Part shown: in pieces, positions 18,324 through 26,373 of the stretch
How the letters are laid out: each line of letters opens with the position of its first letter
Numbering within the stretch: the first letter of the stretch is position 1
Source: WHTK01 sp965197795
GTDB taxonomy: Bacteria; Chloroflexota; Dehalococcoidia; DSTF01; WHTK01
Length of the DNA stretch: 64,000 nucleotides
Assembly: GCA_965197795.1 (NCBI GenBank)
Contig: OZ240228.1
Span: 1,116,001-1,180,000 of the forward strand
Reading direction: 5' to 3'
The notes under the pieces: model-generated
What the model was told of the DNA's origin: nothing
What the model saw: the letters and a program-made list of their open reading frames with translations, nothing else
Databases searched by the model: none
Position numbers and translations under genes: made by a program

Positions 18324-18761
18324 TCAAGCGCGCGTGGCGAAGACGCCGGTGAGCTGAATGTGCTGGGCGGTAAAGGGGAGGAGGGCGACGTGTCGCGCCC
18401 GCTTGAGGGCGAGCGTGAGCATGCGCTGGTGCCTGGCGCAGGTCCCAGTCTTGCGACGAGGTTCGATCTTGCCGCGGTCGGAGATGTAGCGGCGGAGCTT
18501 GGACGGCTCCTTGTAATCGATGGACTGAATCTTGTCGACGCAGAAGGAGCAGACGCGGCGGCGTCCGAAGCGGCCGCCGCCACCGCCACCAGGCCGCCGA
18601 CGAGGGCGCTCGGGCCGGGCGTCGCGGTCGCCACCGGAGGGGCCGCCGCTATACGGGGAGCCACCAGAGGGGGCGCTGCTAAAGCCCTCGGGCGCGACCG
18701 GAGCCGTAGGCGCCAGGGGTGGCGCTTCGCTGGGTATTGGTGCTTCGGTTGCTTCGCTCAT
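18324..18761 (-). CDS. rpsR: Ribosomal protein bS18 with long N-terminal extension
   Basis: Small-subunit protein next to bS6. The S18 core spans about residues 68-145, with RRRVCSFCVDKIQSIDYKEP and RRYISDRGKIEPRRKTGTC, plus the final rRNA-binding basic helices (LKRARHVALLPF). The first roughly 67 residues are Pro/Ala/Gly-rich and then Arg/Gly-rich (RPRRRPGGGGGGRFGRRR), probably disordered, nearly doubling the usual length. The CxxC plus downstream Cys suggests the zinc-type form. CAGGAA precedes ATG 18761. It is third in the conserved rpsF-ssb-rpsR operon. Confidence 0.94.
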   Translation of the reverse strand: MSEATEAPIPSEAPPLAPTAPVAPEGFSSAPSGGSPYSGGPSGGDRDARPERPRRRPGGGGGGRFGRRRVCSFCVDKIQSIDYKEPSKLRRYISDRGKIEPRRKTGTCARHQRMLTLALKRARHVALLPFTAQHIQLTGVFATRA

Positions 18762-18892
18762 TGGTATTCCTGAAGCCGAGATACCCCCGAGTAGTTAACG
18801 CCGTGGGTACCAGAGGCTACTAAAGACTGTTTGTGGGCCGAAATGCCCGACATGCCAAAGATTACATCATCCCAAGCTTATCTTGAAGCGCG

Positions 18893-19306
18893 TTAGTTCT
18901 CGAAGGGAATGTCGTCCAGCTCCATATCGCCGGGAATGTCGGAGGGCGGATCTTCGCCCAAGGAAGCGCCCTGAGGCCGATCGAGGAAGAGGACCTGGTT
19001 GCCGACGACCTCCGTGCGGTAGCGCTTTTGGCCGTCGGGACCGTCCCAGCTGCGGGTGGATAGGCGGCCTTCGACGAAGACCTTGCGGCCTTTCTGCAGA
19101 TGCTGGCCCAGGAGCTCCGCGAGCTTGTTCCAGGTGACGACGGTAAACCACTCGGTTTCTTCACGGCGTTCGCCTTCGCCGCCACCGAAGGAGCGGCTGA
19201 CCGCGAGACGGAAGGTGGTTACGGCGCTGCCATTCGCGGTGTAGCGCATTTCAGGGTCCGTGCCCAGGTTGCCTATGAGCATCACCTTGTTCAGGCCGTC
19301 CGGCAT
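18893..19306 (-). CDS. ssb: Single-stranded DNA-binding protein
   Basis: OB-fold ssDNA-binding protein of 137 residues used in replication and repair. The typical opening NKVMLIGNLGTDPEMRYT and the central FTVVTWNKLAELLGQHLQKG match the family. The C-terminal tail ends MELDDIPFEN, a slightly modified partner-binding tip: the canonical tail ends DDDIPF, and here EN follows the Phe. It is located between rpsF and rpsR on the same strand, the classical arrangement. Confidence 0.96.
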   Translation of the reverse strand: MPDGLNKVMLIGNLGTDPEMRYTANGSAVTTFRLAVSRSFGGGEGERREETEWFTVVTWNKLAELLGQHLQKGRKVFVEGRLSTRSWDGPDGQKRYRTEVVGNQVLFLDRPQGASLGEDPPSDIPGDMELDDIPFEN

Positions 19307-19386
19307 GCCAATTTCCCTCTTCGCAACCCATCAGATTGCCCGTCGCGCTGACGGACAGGTTGCCAGCCGATCTGGCAAGGCTGCCG

Positions 19387-19686
19387 CTATTCGTTCGCCC
19401 TAACGATCATGTGACGTATGACTTCCTCTGAGATCCTGAGGTTGCTCTCGAGATCCGGAATCTGGTCAGGATCGAGCTTGACCTGGCTGACGACGTAATT
19501 GCCTTCAAGGTGGCGGCGGATCGGGTAAGCGAGACGTCGCCGGCCCCAGTGGTTGACGTCCACGACTTCGCCGCCGCGGCTCGTGATGTTCTGGGAAAGC
19601 CGGTCAAGGCTCTCACCAACAACGTCATCGCCGATTTCCGGGCTGAGGATGACAACCATTTCGTAATCACGTAAAGCCGTGGCCAA
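19387..19686 (-). CDS. rpsF: Ribosomal protein bS6
   Basis: 99-residue small-subunit protein that pairs with bS18. The conserved LRDYEMVVILSPEI opens the fold and NHWGRRRLAYPI is the central signature. TTG 19686 is chosen because AGGAG precedes it by about 7 bases and it yields the normal N terminus; the longer frame upstream is unsupported. It is the first gene of the rpsF-ssb-rpsR block, which likely continues into the PPIase, hom, coiled-coil and thrC genes. Confidence 0.95.
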   Translation of the reverse strand: MATALRDYEMVVILSPEIGDDVVGESLDRLSQNITSRGGEVVDVNHWGRRRLAYPIRRHLEGNYVVSQVKLDPDQIPDLESNLRISEEVIRHMIVRANE

Positions 19687-19892
19687 ATTGGACTCCTGGA
19701 ATCGAATAGAGGACGGGCAGGGCAGCACCCTGCAACACGTTCGCATTCTAGGCAGCGGCATATGCTAAGTCAACGAGAGTCGCGTGCGCGGGACAGCGAG
19801 TGATTCCCGTCGCCGGGTGCGAACAAGAGGTGTCCGAGACAAGGCGGCGTGCTAAGATCGAGTCAACAATTGTTCAGTTGTCTGATCAGTGA

Positions 19893-21023
19893 ATGAATGA
19901 CATAGGTTCACCTGACGGCGGGGACTCCAGGCCGGCTTCACCCGCCGTCTTATTGACGCTGGTTCTGGCGGTGGGGCTCCTGGCAGGGGCGATTTCCGGA
20001 ACGGCCGTGGCCTTACTCCACGATTCCGACTCTGATCCCACTCCCATGGCGCAGGCCGTTACCCCACCACCGACCCCGCCGGCGCTGACGACCGGATGCG
20101 CGAAAGACGCTGTCGCGCAGGTGGTGGCGCGGGCGCTTCCTTCGGTCGTCGCGATCATCAACCAGTTCGAGGCGCAGGGGAACCTGGAGGCCGGTGTCGT
20201 AGGTGGCGCTGGGGTGGTTGTGGATGAGCGAGGCTTTATCCTGACCAACGCTCACTTGGTGCGGATACCCGGCGAATTGTTCGTGCTGATGGGTACGGGC
20301 GAGGTGCGTTCGGCGCAGCTGGTTTCGCACGACGCGCCATTCACGGACATAGCGATTGTACGCGTCGAGGAAGGCGGTCTCACGGCGATCGATATCGGTG
20401 ATTCGGCCGAGCTGCGGCAGGGGCAGACGTTGGTCGTGATCGGTAGCCCCGACATCGACTACTTCAACAGCGTGTCGACGGGCGTGGTGAGCGCGCTCGG
20501 TCGCCGCAAGCTGGTGGACAACGTCTGGCTCGAGGACTTGATCCAGACGGACGCGGCGATCAATGTGGGAAACAGCGGCGGACCGCTGCTGAATCTGAAC
20601 GGTGAAATGGTGGGCCTGAACACGTTCCGAGACGTGGGGACGGAGGATTTACTGTTCGGCATTTCGTTTGCCAGTTCAAGCCGGACCTTCGCGCCGATAG
20701 CGCAGGAGATGATCTCGACAGGCAGTTTCGCGCGTCCCCTTTTCGGGGTCGAATTCGCGGACCTGACGCCGCAGGTAGCCGAGGAATTGGAAGTGGCGGA
20801 GACTCAAGGGGCGCTGGTGCAGCGAGTGGTCGAGGGAAGTCCGGCAGCGGATGCCGGTGTGCAGGTTGGCGACGTCGTGACGATGTTCGGCCAGGTGCCA
20901 CTCAGCAGCCAGTTCGGTCTGTTGAACGCGCTGGGAATCATCACGCCCGATGCACGGGTCAGCGTCGAGGTCCTGCGGGGCGGTGAATCGCTGACGCTGG
21001 ACGTCCAGTTGGAGCCGCGTTGA
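19893..21023 (+). CDS. Membrane-anchored HtrA/DegP-type serine protease with PDZ domain
   Basis: Quality-control protease facing outside the membrane. One membrane helix at residues 19-42 is followed by a Pro/Thr linker and the trypsin-like domain. The catalytic triad is His121 (TNAHLV), Asp152 (FTDIAIV) and Ser228 (NVGNSGGPLL). A PDZ domain follows from about residue 285 (RVVEGSPAADAGVQVGDVV). The His context is NAHLV rather than the common NYHVV, as in several sugar- and cell-wall-linked relatives. A short AACAATTGTT palindrome lies upstream at about 19866. The downstream gene starts at TTG overlapping this stop. Confidence 0.92.
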   Translation: MNDIGSPDGGDSRPASPAVLLTLVLAVGLLAGAISGTAVALLHDSDSDPTPMAQAVTPPPTPPALTTGCAKDAVAQVVARALPSVVAIINQFEAQGNLEAGVVGGAGVVVDERGFILTNAHLVRIPGELFVLMGTGEVRSAQLVSHDAPFTDIAIVRVEEGGLTAIDIGDSAELRQGQTLVVIGSPDIDYFNSVSTGVVSALGRRKLVDNVWLEDLIQTDAAINVGNSGGPLLNLNGEMVGLNTFRDVGTEDLLFGISFASSSRTFAPIAQEMISTGSFARPLFGVEFADLTPQVAEELEVAETQGALVQRVVEGSPAADAGVQVGDVVTMFGQVPLSSQFGLLNALGIITPDARVSVEVLRGGESLTLDVQLEPR

Positions 21024-22687
21024 TAGAGCCACCAGAAGAGCCGCGAGAGCGAGGTCCATTCGACGAGATCCTGGAGCCGGAAGAGGCAACCCAGGACCGT
21101 TCCGCCAGCATCATCTTCATCGGCATGGGGGCCATTGGGCTGCTGCTGCTTCTTATCGTGGTAAACCCGTTTTCGCTTTTTGGCGGCGGTGGTGACAGCG
21201 AGTCGACAAATGGGGCCGATGAGACCTCGTCGCTGCTCAGTGGAGCGCCAAAAGTGCCGGAGGGCTACGAGGCCCTGAGCCGTCATTACCAGGACCTTGC
21301 TGATCAGGTCTCAGAGGACACGACTGGGCCGGCAGAAGTCACGCTGCCGTTGCTGCAGCCGGTTAGCGACGGTCGCAACCTGGGGCTCTATACGTTCCGA
21401 AACGGTAACTGGGAGCGCCTGGCTTCTGCGACGCTGGTAAACAACGGCGCCGCAGCCAAGGGCGAGGTTGGCATGGTGCCCGGCAACGTCGCCGTGTTGC
21501 GCCTGACCTCGAGTGCTGTTCAGGTGACTGGCTGGCTGCCGCAAGGCGCATCGCCGGATGACGAGGCGATGAGTATCGTGACAACCGTAAATCCGGTCGA
21601 CTTCGCGCCGGCGTCAGACGGGACGCTGGTCGGGACACGGCGCGAGTTCCCGCAGGCGGAGGGCAACATCGTGCCGACGGTGCGTGCCTCGACGCCGGAG
21701 GACGCCGACGCCGTGAACGCGCTCCTGGCTTCGCCGGCGCTGCGAGAGGAGCACATCCAGGCGCTCGTACAACTGGCGCTGCAGCCCGGGAACGCGGGTG
21801 TAGACCTCGATTATCCGAACGTGAACCCAGCGCGGAAGGCCGATTTCACGGCGCTTGTCACCGTGTTGGCCGACCAGCTGCACCAGGCGAACCGGACGCT
21901 CAGCGTCGCGGTGCCGACGCCTGTCCGGACCGGCGTGAGCTGGGACACCGGCGCTTACGACTGGAGTGAGCTGGGGCAGCGAGCCGACCTGCTGAAGCTG
22001 AGACCCGTGGACGATCCCTCTGCCTACTACCAGCGGATGAACGAGGTGTTCGACTTTCTGCGCGACCAGGTAGACCTGAAGAAGGTAGCGCTGATCGTGT
22101 CACGCAACAGCTGGGAGGAGGCAAGCGATGGTCTGCGGGCGATATCGCTGCACGACGGGCTGCGCATCGCGAGCGCGATAGAAGTGCGCACACCGACGCA
22201 GATCATAGCCAACACGTCGGTGGTGATCGTGGGCACAAACCTCTATCGCGACGACGGGGCCAGCGGCATACAGTGGGACGACAACGCGTTCGCGGTGTCG
22301 TTTAGCTACCTGGGCATCGGCGGTCAACGGACGGTGTGGTTGGAGAACGCGTTAAGCGTGGCGTTCCGGCTCGATCTGGCACGGCAGAACGGTCTGGCCG
22401 GCGTAGCCATCGCGGACATCGGCGCCAGCGAGTCGTTGCCGGCGTACTGGGAACCGCTGCGGACCTTCGCGGAGTTGGGTCAGGTCCAGCTGGCCAAGGC
22501 GAACACGCTGTTGCTGGAGCCGGCGTGGCAGATCCAGGCAGGGTCGCAGGAGACGGAAACGTCCGGGAATATCATCTGGAAAGCGCCGGCACAACCAGGC
22601 TCTTACGAGGTGGCGCTGGTGGTCAGCGACGGCGTGATCCAAGCAATGCAAACGATCACGCTGCAAGTCGCGGCGACAAACCCGTAG
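21020..22687 (+). CDS. Membrane-anchored GH18-like protein lacking the catalytic glutamate
   Basis: 555 residues: a short cytoplasmic N terminus, one membrane helix at about residues 30-50, then a large external region. Residues about 200-490 resemble the TIM barrel of GH18-type spore-cortex or YaaH-like proteins (VDLDYPNVNP, then HQANRTLSVAVPTP). In active GH18 enzymes this loop is DxxDxDxE; here the Glu position is Pro266, so hydrolysis is doubtful. A C-terminal beta domain (QPGSYEVALVVSDGV) looks Ig-like. The TTG start overlaps the protease stop (TTGA), so the two are coupled. A binding or regulatory role is inferred. Confidence 0.8.
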   Translation: MIEPPEEPRERGPFDEILEPEEATQDRSASIIFIGMGAIGLLLLLIVVNPFSLFGGGGDSESTNGADETSSLLSGAPKVPEGYEALSRHYQDLADQVSEDTTGPAEVTLPLLQPVSDGRNLGLYTFRNGNWERLASATLVNNGAAAKGEVGMVPGNVAVLRLTSSAVQVTGWLPQGASPDDEAMSIVTTVNPVDFAPASDGTLVGTRREFPQAEGNIVPTVRASTPEDADAVNALLASPALREEHIQALVQLALQPGNAGVDLDYPNVNPARKADFTALVTVLADQLHQANRTLSVAVPTPVRTGVSWDTGAYDWSELGQRADLLKLRPVDDPSAYYQRMNEVFDFLRDQVDLKKVALIVSRNSWEEASDGLRAISLHDGLRIASAIEVRTPTQIIANTSVVIVGTNLYRDDGASGIQWDDNAFAVSFSYLGIGGQRTVWLENALSVAFRLDLARQNGLAGVAIADIGASESLPAYWEPLRTFAELGQVQLAKANTLLLEPAWQIQAGSQETETSGNIIWKAPAQPGSYEVALVVSDGVIQAMQTITLQVAATNP

Positions 22688-22802
22688 AACGTTGCGGTTG
22701 AATGAAGGTTCAGGAAAGGCAGGGCCAGCCCGGCCTGGCGTCTCACGCAAGCGCAGCGTACATACAAACCGAGCTTTGCACGACTCGTGGAAACTGTTAG
22801 AT

Positions 22803-23375
22803 ATGCCGCTGCGCGTAATCGGAGGCGAGCTTGGCGGCAGGGTTCTGCGGGGTCCGCCACGCTTCGGCGTACGGCCGACCGCGGACCGGGTGCGCGAGGC
22901 ACTGTTCGAGATCCTGGCTGCGCGCGGGGCGCCGATGCGTCGGGTGCTCGACCTGTACAGCGGGACGGGCGCGATGGGCATCGAGGCGATGAGCCGAGGC
23001 TCGGAATACTGCGACTTCGTGGAGTCGGATCCGAAGGCCTGCGAGGTGATTCGTGACAACCTGCGTCGGACAGAGCTGCAGGGAAAGGCGAAGCTGTGGC
23101 CGATGGCCCTGGCGAAGGTCGTGAACCGGCTGGAAGGACCGTACGACCTGGTAGTGGCTGACCCTCCCTACGCGTATGATCGCGCGGAAGCTGAGCTGAC
23201 CTCAGTGGCGCAGATAGGCCTGGTGGCGGAGGGCGGTACGCTGGTCATCGAACATTCGCAGCGCAAAGAATGGCCGGAAGTGCTGGCCGGGCTGGCGCAG
23301 CTAACCAGCCGGCGCTACGGAGATACGCGAATCACGTTGTACGGGCGGGCCGGGGATCTGGAGAACGGGGACTGA
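22803..23375 (+). CDS. rsmD: 16S rRNA (guanine966-N2)-methyltransferase
   Basis: SAM-dependent methylation of G966 in 16S rRNA. MPLRVIGGELGGRVL is the family N terminus, so ATG 22803 is preferred over the longer frame. LDLYSGTGAMGIEAMSRG is the SAM-binding motif and VVADPPYAYD the DPPY catalytic motif. The 190-residue length is normal. It is followed one base later by coaD, a very common gene pair. Confidence 0.95.
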   Translation: MPLRVIGGELGGRVLRGPPRFGVRPTADRVREALFEILAARGAPMRRVLDLYSGTGAMGIEAMSRGSEYCDFVESDPKACEVIRDNLRRTELQGKAKLWPMALAKVVNRLEGPYDLVVADPPYAYDRAEAELTSVAQIGLVAEGGTLVIEHSQRKEWPEVLAGLAQLTSRRYGDTRITLYGRAGDLENGD

Positions 23376-23376
23376 A

Positions 23377-23853
23377 TTGACGACAGCACTGTTTGCGGGA
23401 CGCTTTGATCCGGTAACCAATGGGCACCTGGACACGACGCTACGGGCGGCGGACCTCTTCGACGACCTTGTCATCGGCGTCGCGGCTTCGAAGTCGACGC
23501 TGTTTACCACGGAGCAGCGGGTTGAGATGTTCAAGGGGGCGGTCAACAGCGTGGGCAACGTACGGGTGATGCCGTACGACGGGTTGACGGTCAACTTCGC
23601 ACGCAATCAGGGGGCGACCGTGTTGATCCGCAGCATGCGCGGTAACACGGACTTCGAGACCGAGTTCGACCAGGCGTTGATGAACCGGACGATGGCGCCG
23701 GAAATCGAGTCGGTGTACCTGATCGCACGGCTGGAGCACTTGTTTATCAGTGGATCGCGTATCCGAGAAGTTGCAGGTCTGGGCTATGATGTGACTGGCC
23801 TCGTCCCCGCTAACGTCGCCGAGGCGCTGAAGCGCAAATTCGGAGAGGCCTAG
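23377..23853 (+). CDS. coaD: Phosphopantetheine adenylyltransferase
   Basis: Fourth step of coenzyme A synthesis, transferring AMP to 4'-phosphopantetheine. FAGRFDPVTNGHLD contains the TxGH nucleotidyl-transfer motif, and ISGSRIREVAGLG is the C-terminal ISSSxIRE-type motif. The family usually begins YPGSFDP; Arg replaces Ser here. The 158-residue protein starts at TTG 23377, one base after the rsmD stop. Confidence 0.95.
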   Translation: MTTALFAGRFDPVTNGHLDTTLRAADLFDDLVIGVAASKSTLFTTEQRVEMFKGAVNSVGNVRVMPYDGLTVNFARNQGATVLIRSMRGNTDFETEFDQALMNRTMAPEIESVYLIARLEHLFISGSRIREVAGLGYDVTGLVPANVAEALKRKFGEA

Positions 23854-23884
23854 GCCCGCGGAGCGGCCCTAAGACAGGAAGACT

Positions 23885-24469
23885 ATGGACATCCTTCATC
23901 TCATAGATCGCCTGGAAGAGCTGGTGGCGGAAGCGCGGCGTATGCCGATCGGTCAGGGCGTCGTGGTGGACAGGCGCCGGTTACTGGAGCTGGTGGACCA
24001 GATGCGGTCCAGTGTGCCGTGGGAGGTGCGCGAAGCGGAGCAGATCGTCGCGGAGCGCGACGCCATCATGGAAGAGGCGCGCCGCGAGTCCGAAGGTGTG
24101 CTGCATCGGGCCGAGATGGAGGCTCAGGAGCGTCTGGAAGAGACGGCGCTGGTGCAAGCAGCCGAGCGCGAGGCGGAGGCCGTGATCGACCGGGCGGAGA
24201 CGCGGGCTCAGACGATGCTGGACGAGGCACAGGCCCAGGTGCAGACGCGGTTACGCCAGGCGGAGCAGGCGGCGATGAACCAGATGGACGAGGCGGACCG
24301 CTACGCGCTGGAGATGCTACGGCGATTGGACGCGCAGCTATCGGCGTTCGCGTCTACGGTGCGAACGGGCATTGGCGCGCTGGAAGAGCGGACGAGCGAC
24401 GCGTTGCCTTCGCAGATGATGGCCGAAGCGTATGAGGATGACGAGGAGCGGGAGCCGGCCCAGACGTAG
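23885..24469 (+). CDS. Coiled-coil protein (ATP synthase b-subunit/DivIVA-like helical protein)
   Basis: 194 residues, nearly all alpha-helical coiled coil between about residues 45 and 160, with many Ala/Glu/Gln/Arg heptads and an acidic C terminus (EDDEEREPAQT). The N terminus MDILHLIDRLEELVAEARRM recurs in small proteins next to coaD in many Gram-positive-type and Chloroflexota genomes, often labelled ATPase or cell-division related. I see no membrane helix. It is the last gene of the rsmD-coaD unit and is followed by a strong terminator. Confidence 0.8.
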   Translation: MDILHLIDRLEELVAEARRMPIGQGVVVDRRRLLELVDQMRSSVPWEVREAEQIVAERDAIMEEARRESEGVLHRAEMEAQERLEETALVQAAEREAEAVIDRAETRAQTMLDEAQAQVQTRLRQAEQAAMNQMDEADRYALEMLRRLDAQLSAFASTVRTGIGALEERTSDALPSQMMAEAYEDDEEREPAQT

Positions 24470-24492
24470 AAGCCGACTAAAAGGCTGAGGCT

Positions 24493-24521
24493 AAAGGCGG
24501 TCCATTGGGCCGCCTTTTGTT
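24493..24521 (+). terminator. Rho-independent terminator
   Basis: An 11-bp stem (AAAGGCGGTCC / GGGCCGCCTTT, with one T-G wobble), an ATT loop, then TTTTG. It closes the protease-rsmD-coaD operon. Confidence 0.85.
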
Positions 24522-24550
24522 GGCGCGTCGTGGCGGCGATTCGCGATGCT

Positions 24551-24580
24551 TTGGTCCTTCGCTTTGCTCAGGACGACAAC
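24551..24580 (+). repeat. Short repeat R4, copy 1
   Basis: GGTCCTTCGCTTTGCTCAGG followed by ACGACAAC, a copy of the widely dispersed CTTCG...CTCAGGATGAC element. Confidence 0.75.
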
Positions 24581-24586
24581 ATGGTG

Positions 24587-25369
24587 TCAGTTGGCTTCGA
24601 GGAAGGCGAAGAGGGCGTCTTCGAGGGCGGCGCCGTTGGGACCGAGGAGGATGTCGGTGCCGTGGGCAGAGCCATCGTAGATGACGCCTTCTTTGGGCTC
24701 GGATGACTCCTGCATGAAGAAATCGACGGCATCGGGAGCACGGCCGTCGCCCTGCTCAGCAACGAACAGTTTGGGTTCGGTGATCGTCGCGACAGCGGTA
24801 CGGGCGTCGAGGCCCATGAAGGCATCAGGAGCAGAGATCGTGACGAGGCCGGCGAAGTCGAGGCGGGCGGCGACTTCGATGGCGGCTGTGCCGCCCATGC
24901 TGGCGCCGAAGACGTAGACCTGGGCATAGTCACGGGAGGCCATGAAACGAGCGGCGAATTCGAGATCGATGTCTATTTTCGAGATGTCCTGGTCACCGCC
25001 GGTCTCGCCGTAACTGCGGAAGTCGAAGGTGAGGGCGTCAATGCCGGCGGTTGCCAGCAGACGGGCGAATTCGGCCCATGCGGTCTGGTCTTTGGGGAAC
25101 TCGTGGGCGAGGATAACGACCTTTCGCTTCGGCCCGGCGCTGCTGTAGAGGTGGCCGGCGATGGTCACGCCGTCCGAGGTTTCAAAGCGTACGGGCTCGT
25201 CGGTGACGCCGGCGGGGGCGGTTTCCTGCGTGGGCTTGTCCTCGGCGGCAGTGGGCTGCGGCGTGGCAGGCGGGCTGCTGCCGTCGCCGGATGTCGCATC
25301 GTCGGAGTCACCGTTGCCACCGCAGGCGACGAGCAACGCGGCGAGGAGCAATGCTATTGCTAGGCGCAT
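24587..25369 (-). CDS. Lipoprotein alpha/beta hydrolase
   Basis: 260 residues with a lipoprotein signal peptide (LLLAALLVAC) and a Ser/Thr/Pro linker to about residue 55, then an alpha/beta hydrolase domain. The nucleophile elbow is GASMGG, an acidic residue is likely in the FVAEQGDGRAP region and the His in GSAHGTDIL. The oxyanion region VVILAHEFPKDQ has His-Glu-Phe in place of the usual HG. It is probably surface-anchored and acts on an unknown ester. Its start overlaps the end of the upstream lipoprotein by 10 bases, and both share a similar leader and linker. Confidence 0.85.
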   Translation of the reverse strand: MRLAIALLLAALLVACGGNGDSDDATSGDGSSPPATPQPTAAEDKPTQETAPAGVTDEPVRFETSDGVTIAGHLYSSAGPKRKVVILAHEFPKDQTAWAEFARLLATAGIDALTFDFRSYGETGGDQDISKIDIDLEFAARFMASRDYAQVYVFGASMGGTAAIEVAARLDFAGLVTISAPDAFMGLDARTAVATITEPKLFVAEQGDGRAPDAVDFFMQESSEPKEGVIYDGSAHGTDILLGPNGAALEDALFAFLEAN

Positions 25370-26169
25370 TTTCCGTAACCTCCGAAGTATTCCCAGAAGG
25401 CGACGTAACGCGAATCCTCAGACCAGATCGGGTCCGCGGGGGCGTGGACATTCTCAGCGACGACCTGGATGACCGCACCCGAGCCGTCCGCGGGGACAAT
25501 GCCGCCTCCGCTGCCGTAGGTGACGGCAACCCAGCGACTATCCGGGGAGTAAACGAAGCTGAAGAGGTCTCCGCTGGTGTTGAAGAGAACGTTCTCCGAC
25601 CCACCGCGGACATCGAAGACGATGAGCCGTTCGTCCGCCGTACAGACGCCAAGGACCATAAGGATGCGTGTGCTGTCGGCAGACCAGGCCTCAAGCGGGC
25701 GGTTGGAGCCATTGAAGCGGCCATCCTCAACGCGCCAGAGCTCGTCGCCCGAGTCGCGTTGGAGGATGACTGCGAACTGATCGGCTGCATCGAGTCCGTC
25801 CTCGTAGACGGCGACGTAAGCGCCGTCCGGGCTCGCGACGCTTCCGGAGTGACTCGAAGGTGAGCCGATGCCCTGAATCAGGGCGAGGGTAGCTTTATAA
25901 CCGGCGTCTCCCGGCGTGATGAGGCGATTTGTCTGGATGTCATGGATGAAGTAGCGGGGCAGCTCGCGCGTCGGTTGGGGCGTGGGTGCTGGCCGCGTCG
26001 AGGTCGGCTCGATCCGCGGCGTGGCGGTGGATCCGGCGGCGGTAGGCTGTGGTGTGGCAGACGAAGCGTCCCCGCCGCCTGAAGTGGCGCCGTCGGAGTC
26101 GCCGTTGCCGGAGCAGGCGCGGAGGAGCGTCGCGAGGACGAGGGGGATCAGAGAGGCGAGGCGAGGCAT
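25360..26169 (-). CDS. Lipoprotein with TolB/PD40-like beta-propeller repeats
   Basis: 269 residues: lipoprotein signal (VLATLLRAC), a Thr/Pro-rich linker to about residue 70, then repeated four-stranded blades. Characteristic PD40-type pieces are SVASPDGAYVAVYEDG, SFVYSPDSRWVAVTY and PIWSEDSRYVAFWEYFGG. Likely a cell-surface propeller that binds a partner. It overlaps the following alpha/beta hydrolase lipoprotein by 10 bases. The leader and linker (CSGNGDSDGATSGGG, ATPQPTAA) are nearly the same as in that neighbour, suggesting copying of the leader cassette. Confidence 0.8.
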   Translation of the reverse strand: MPRLASLIPLVLATLLRACSGNGDSDGATSGGGDASSATPQPTAAGSTATPRIEPTSTRPAPTPQPTRELPRYFIHDIQTNRLITPGDAGYKATLALIQGIGSPSSHSGSVASPDGAYVAVYEDGLDAADQFAVILQRDSGDELWRVEDGRFNGSNRPLEAWSADSTRILMVLGVCTADERLIVFDVRGGSENVLFNTSGDLFSFVYSPDSRWVAVTYGSGGGIVPADGSGAVIQVVAENVHAPADPIWSEDSRYVAFWEYFGGYGKCA

Positions 26170-26250
26170 GGCGGGATCATGTTACGGCCTACAGGAGTTC
26201 TTAAGCATCCATCTATTTCAGACTGCGCCGAGTGTGGGATTCTGCTGTGC

Positions 26251-26350
26251 TTTGATCCTTCGCTTGGCTCAGGATGACAGAAGGCGGCTCAGGACTGACA
26301 GAAGGCTGCATAGGATGATAGAAGGTACGCCTGCGACCGGCAGAAGGCAT
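26251..26350 (+). repeat. Short repeat R4, copy 2, with degenerate tandem extension
   Basis: GATCCTTCGCTTGGCTCAGG followed by ATGACAG, then three decaying units of the form AGAAGG-N-CAGGACTGACAG or CATAGGATGATAG up to 26350. It lies just downstream of leuS. Confidence 0.7.
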
Positions 26351-26373
26351 GCTCTGGCGCGGTAAAAGCGTCC

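Noticed and set aside
19866..19880. AACAATTGTT palindrome upstream of the HtrA-type protease as an operator
   Set aside because: A single short palindrome with no second copy or matching regulator in the window; noted only in the gene entry.
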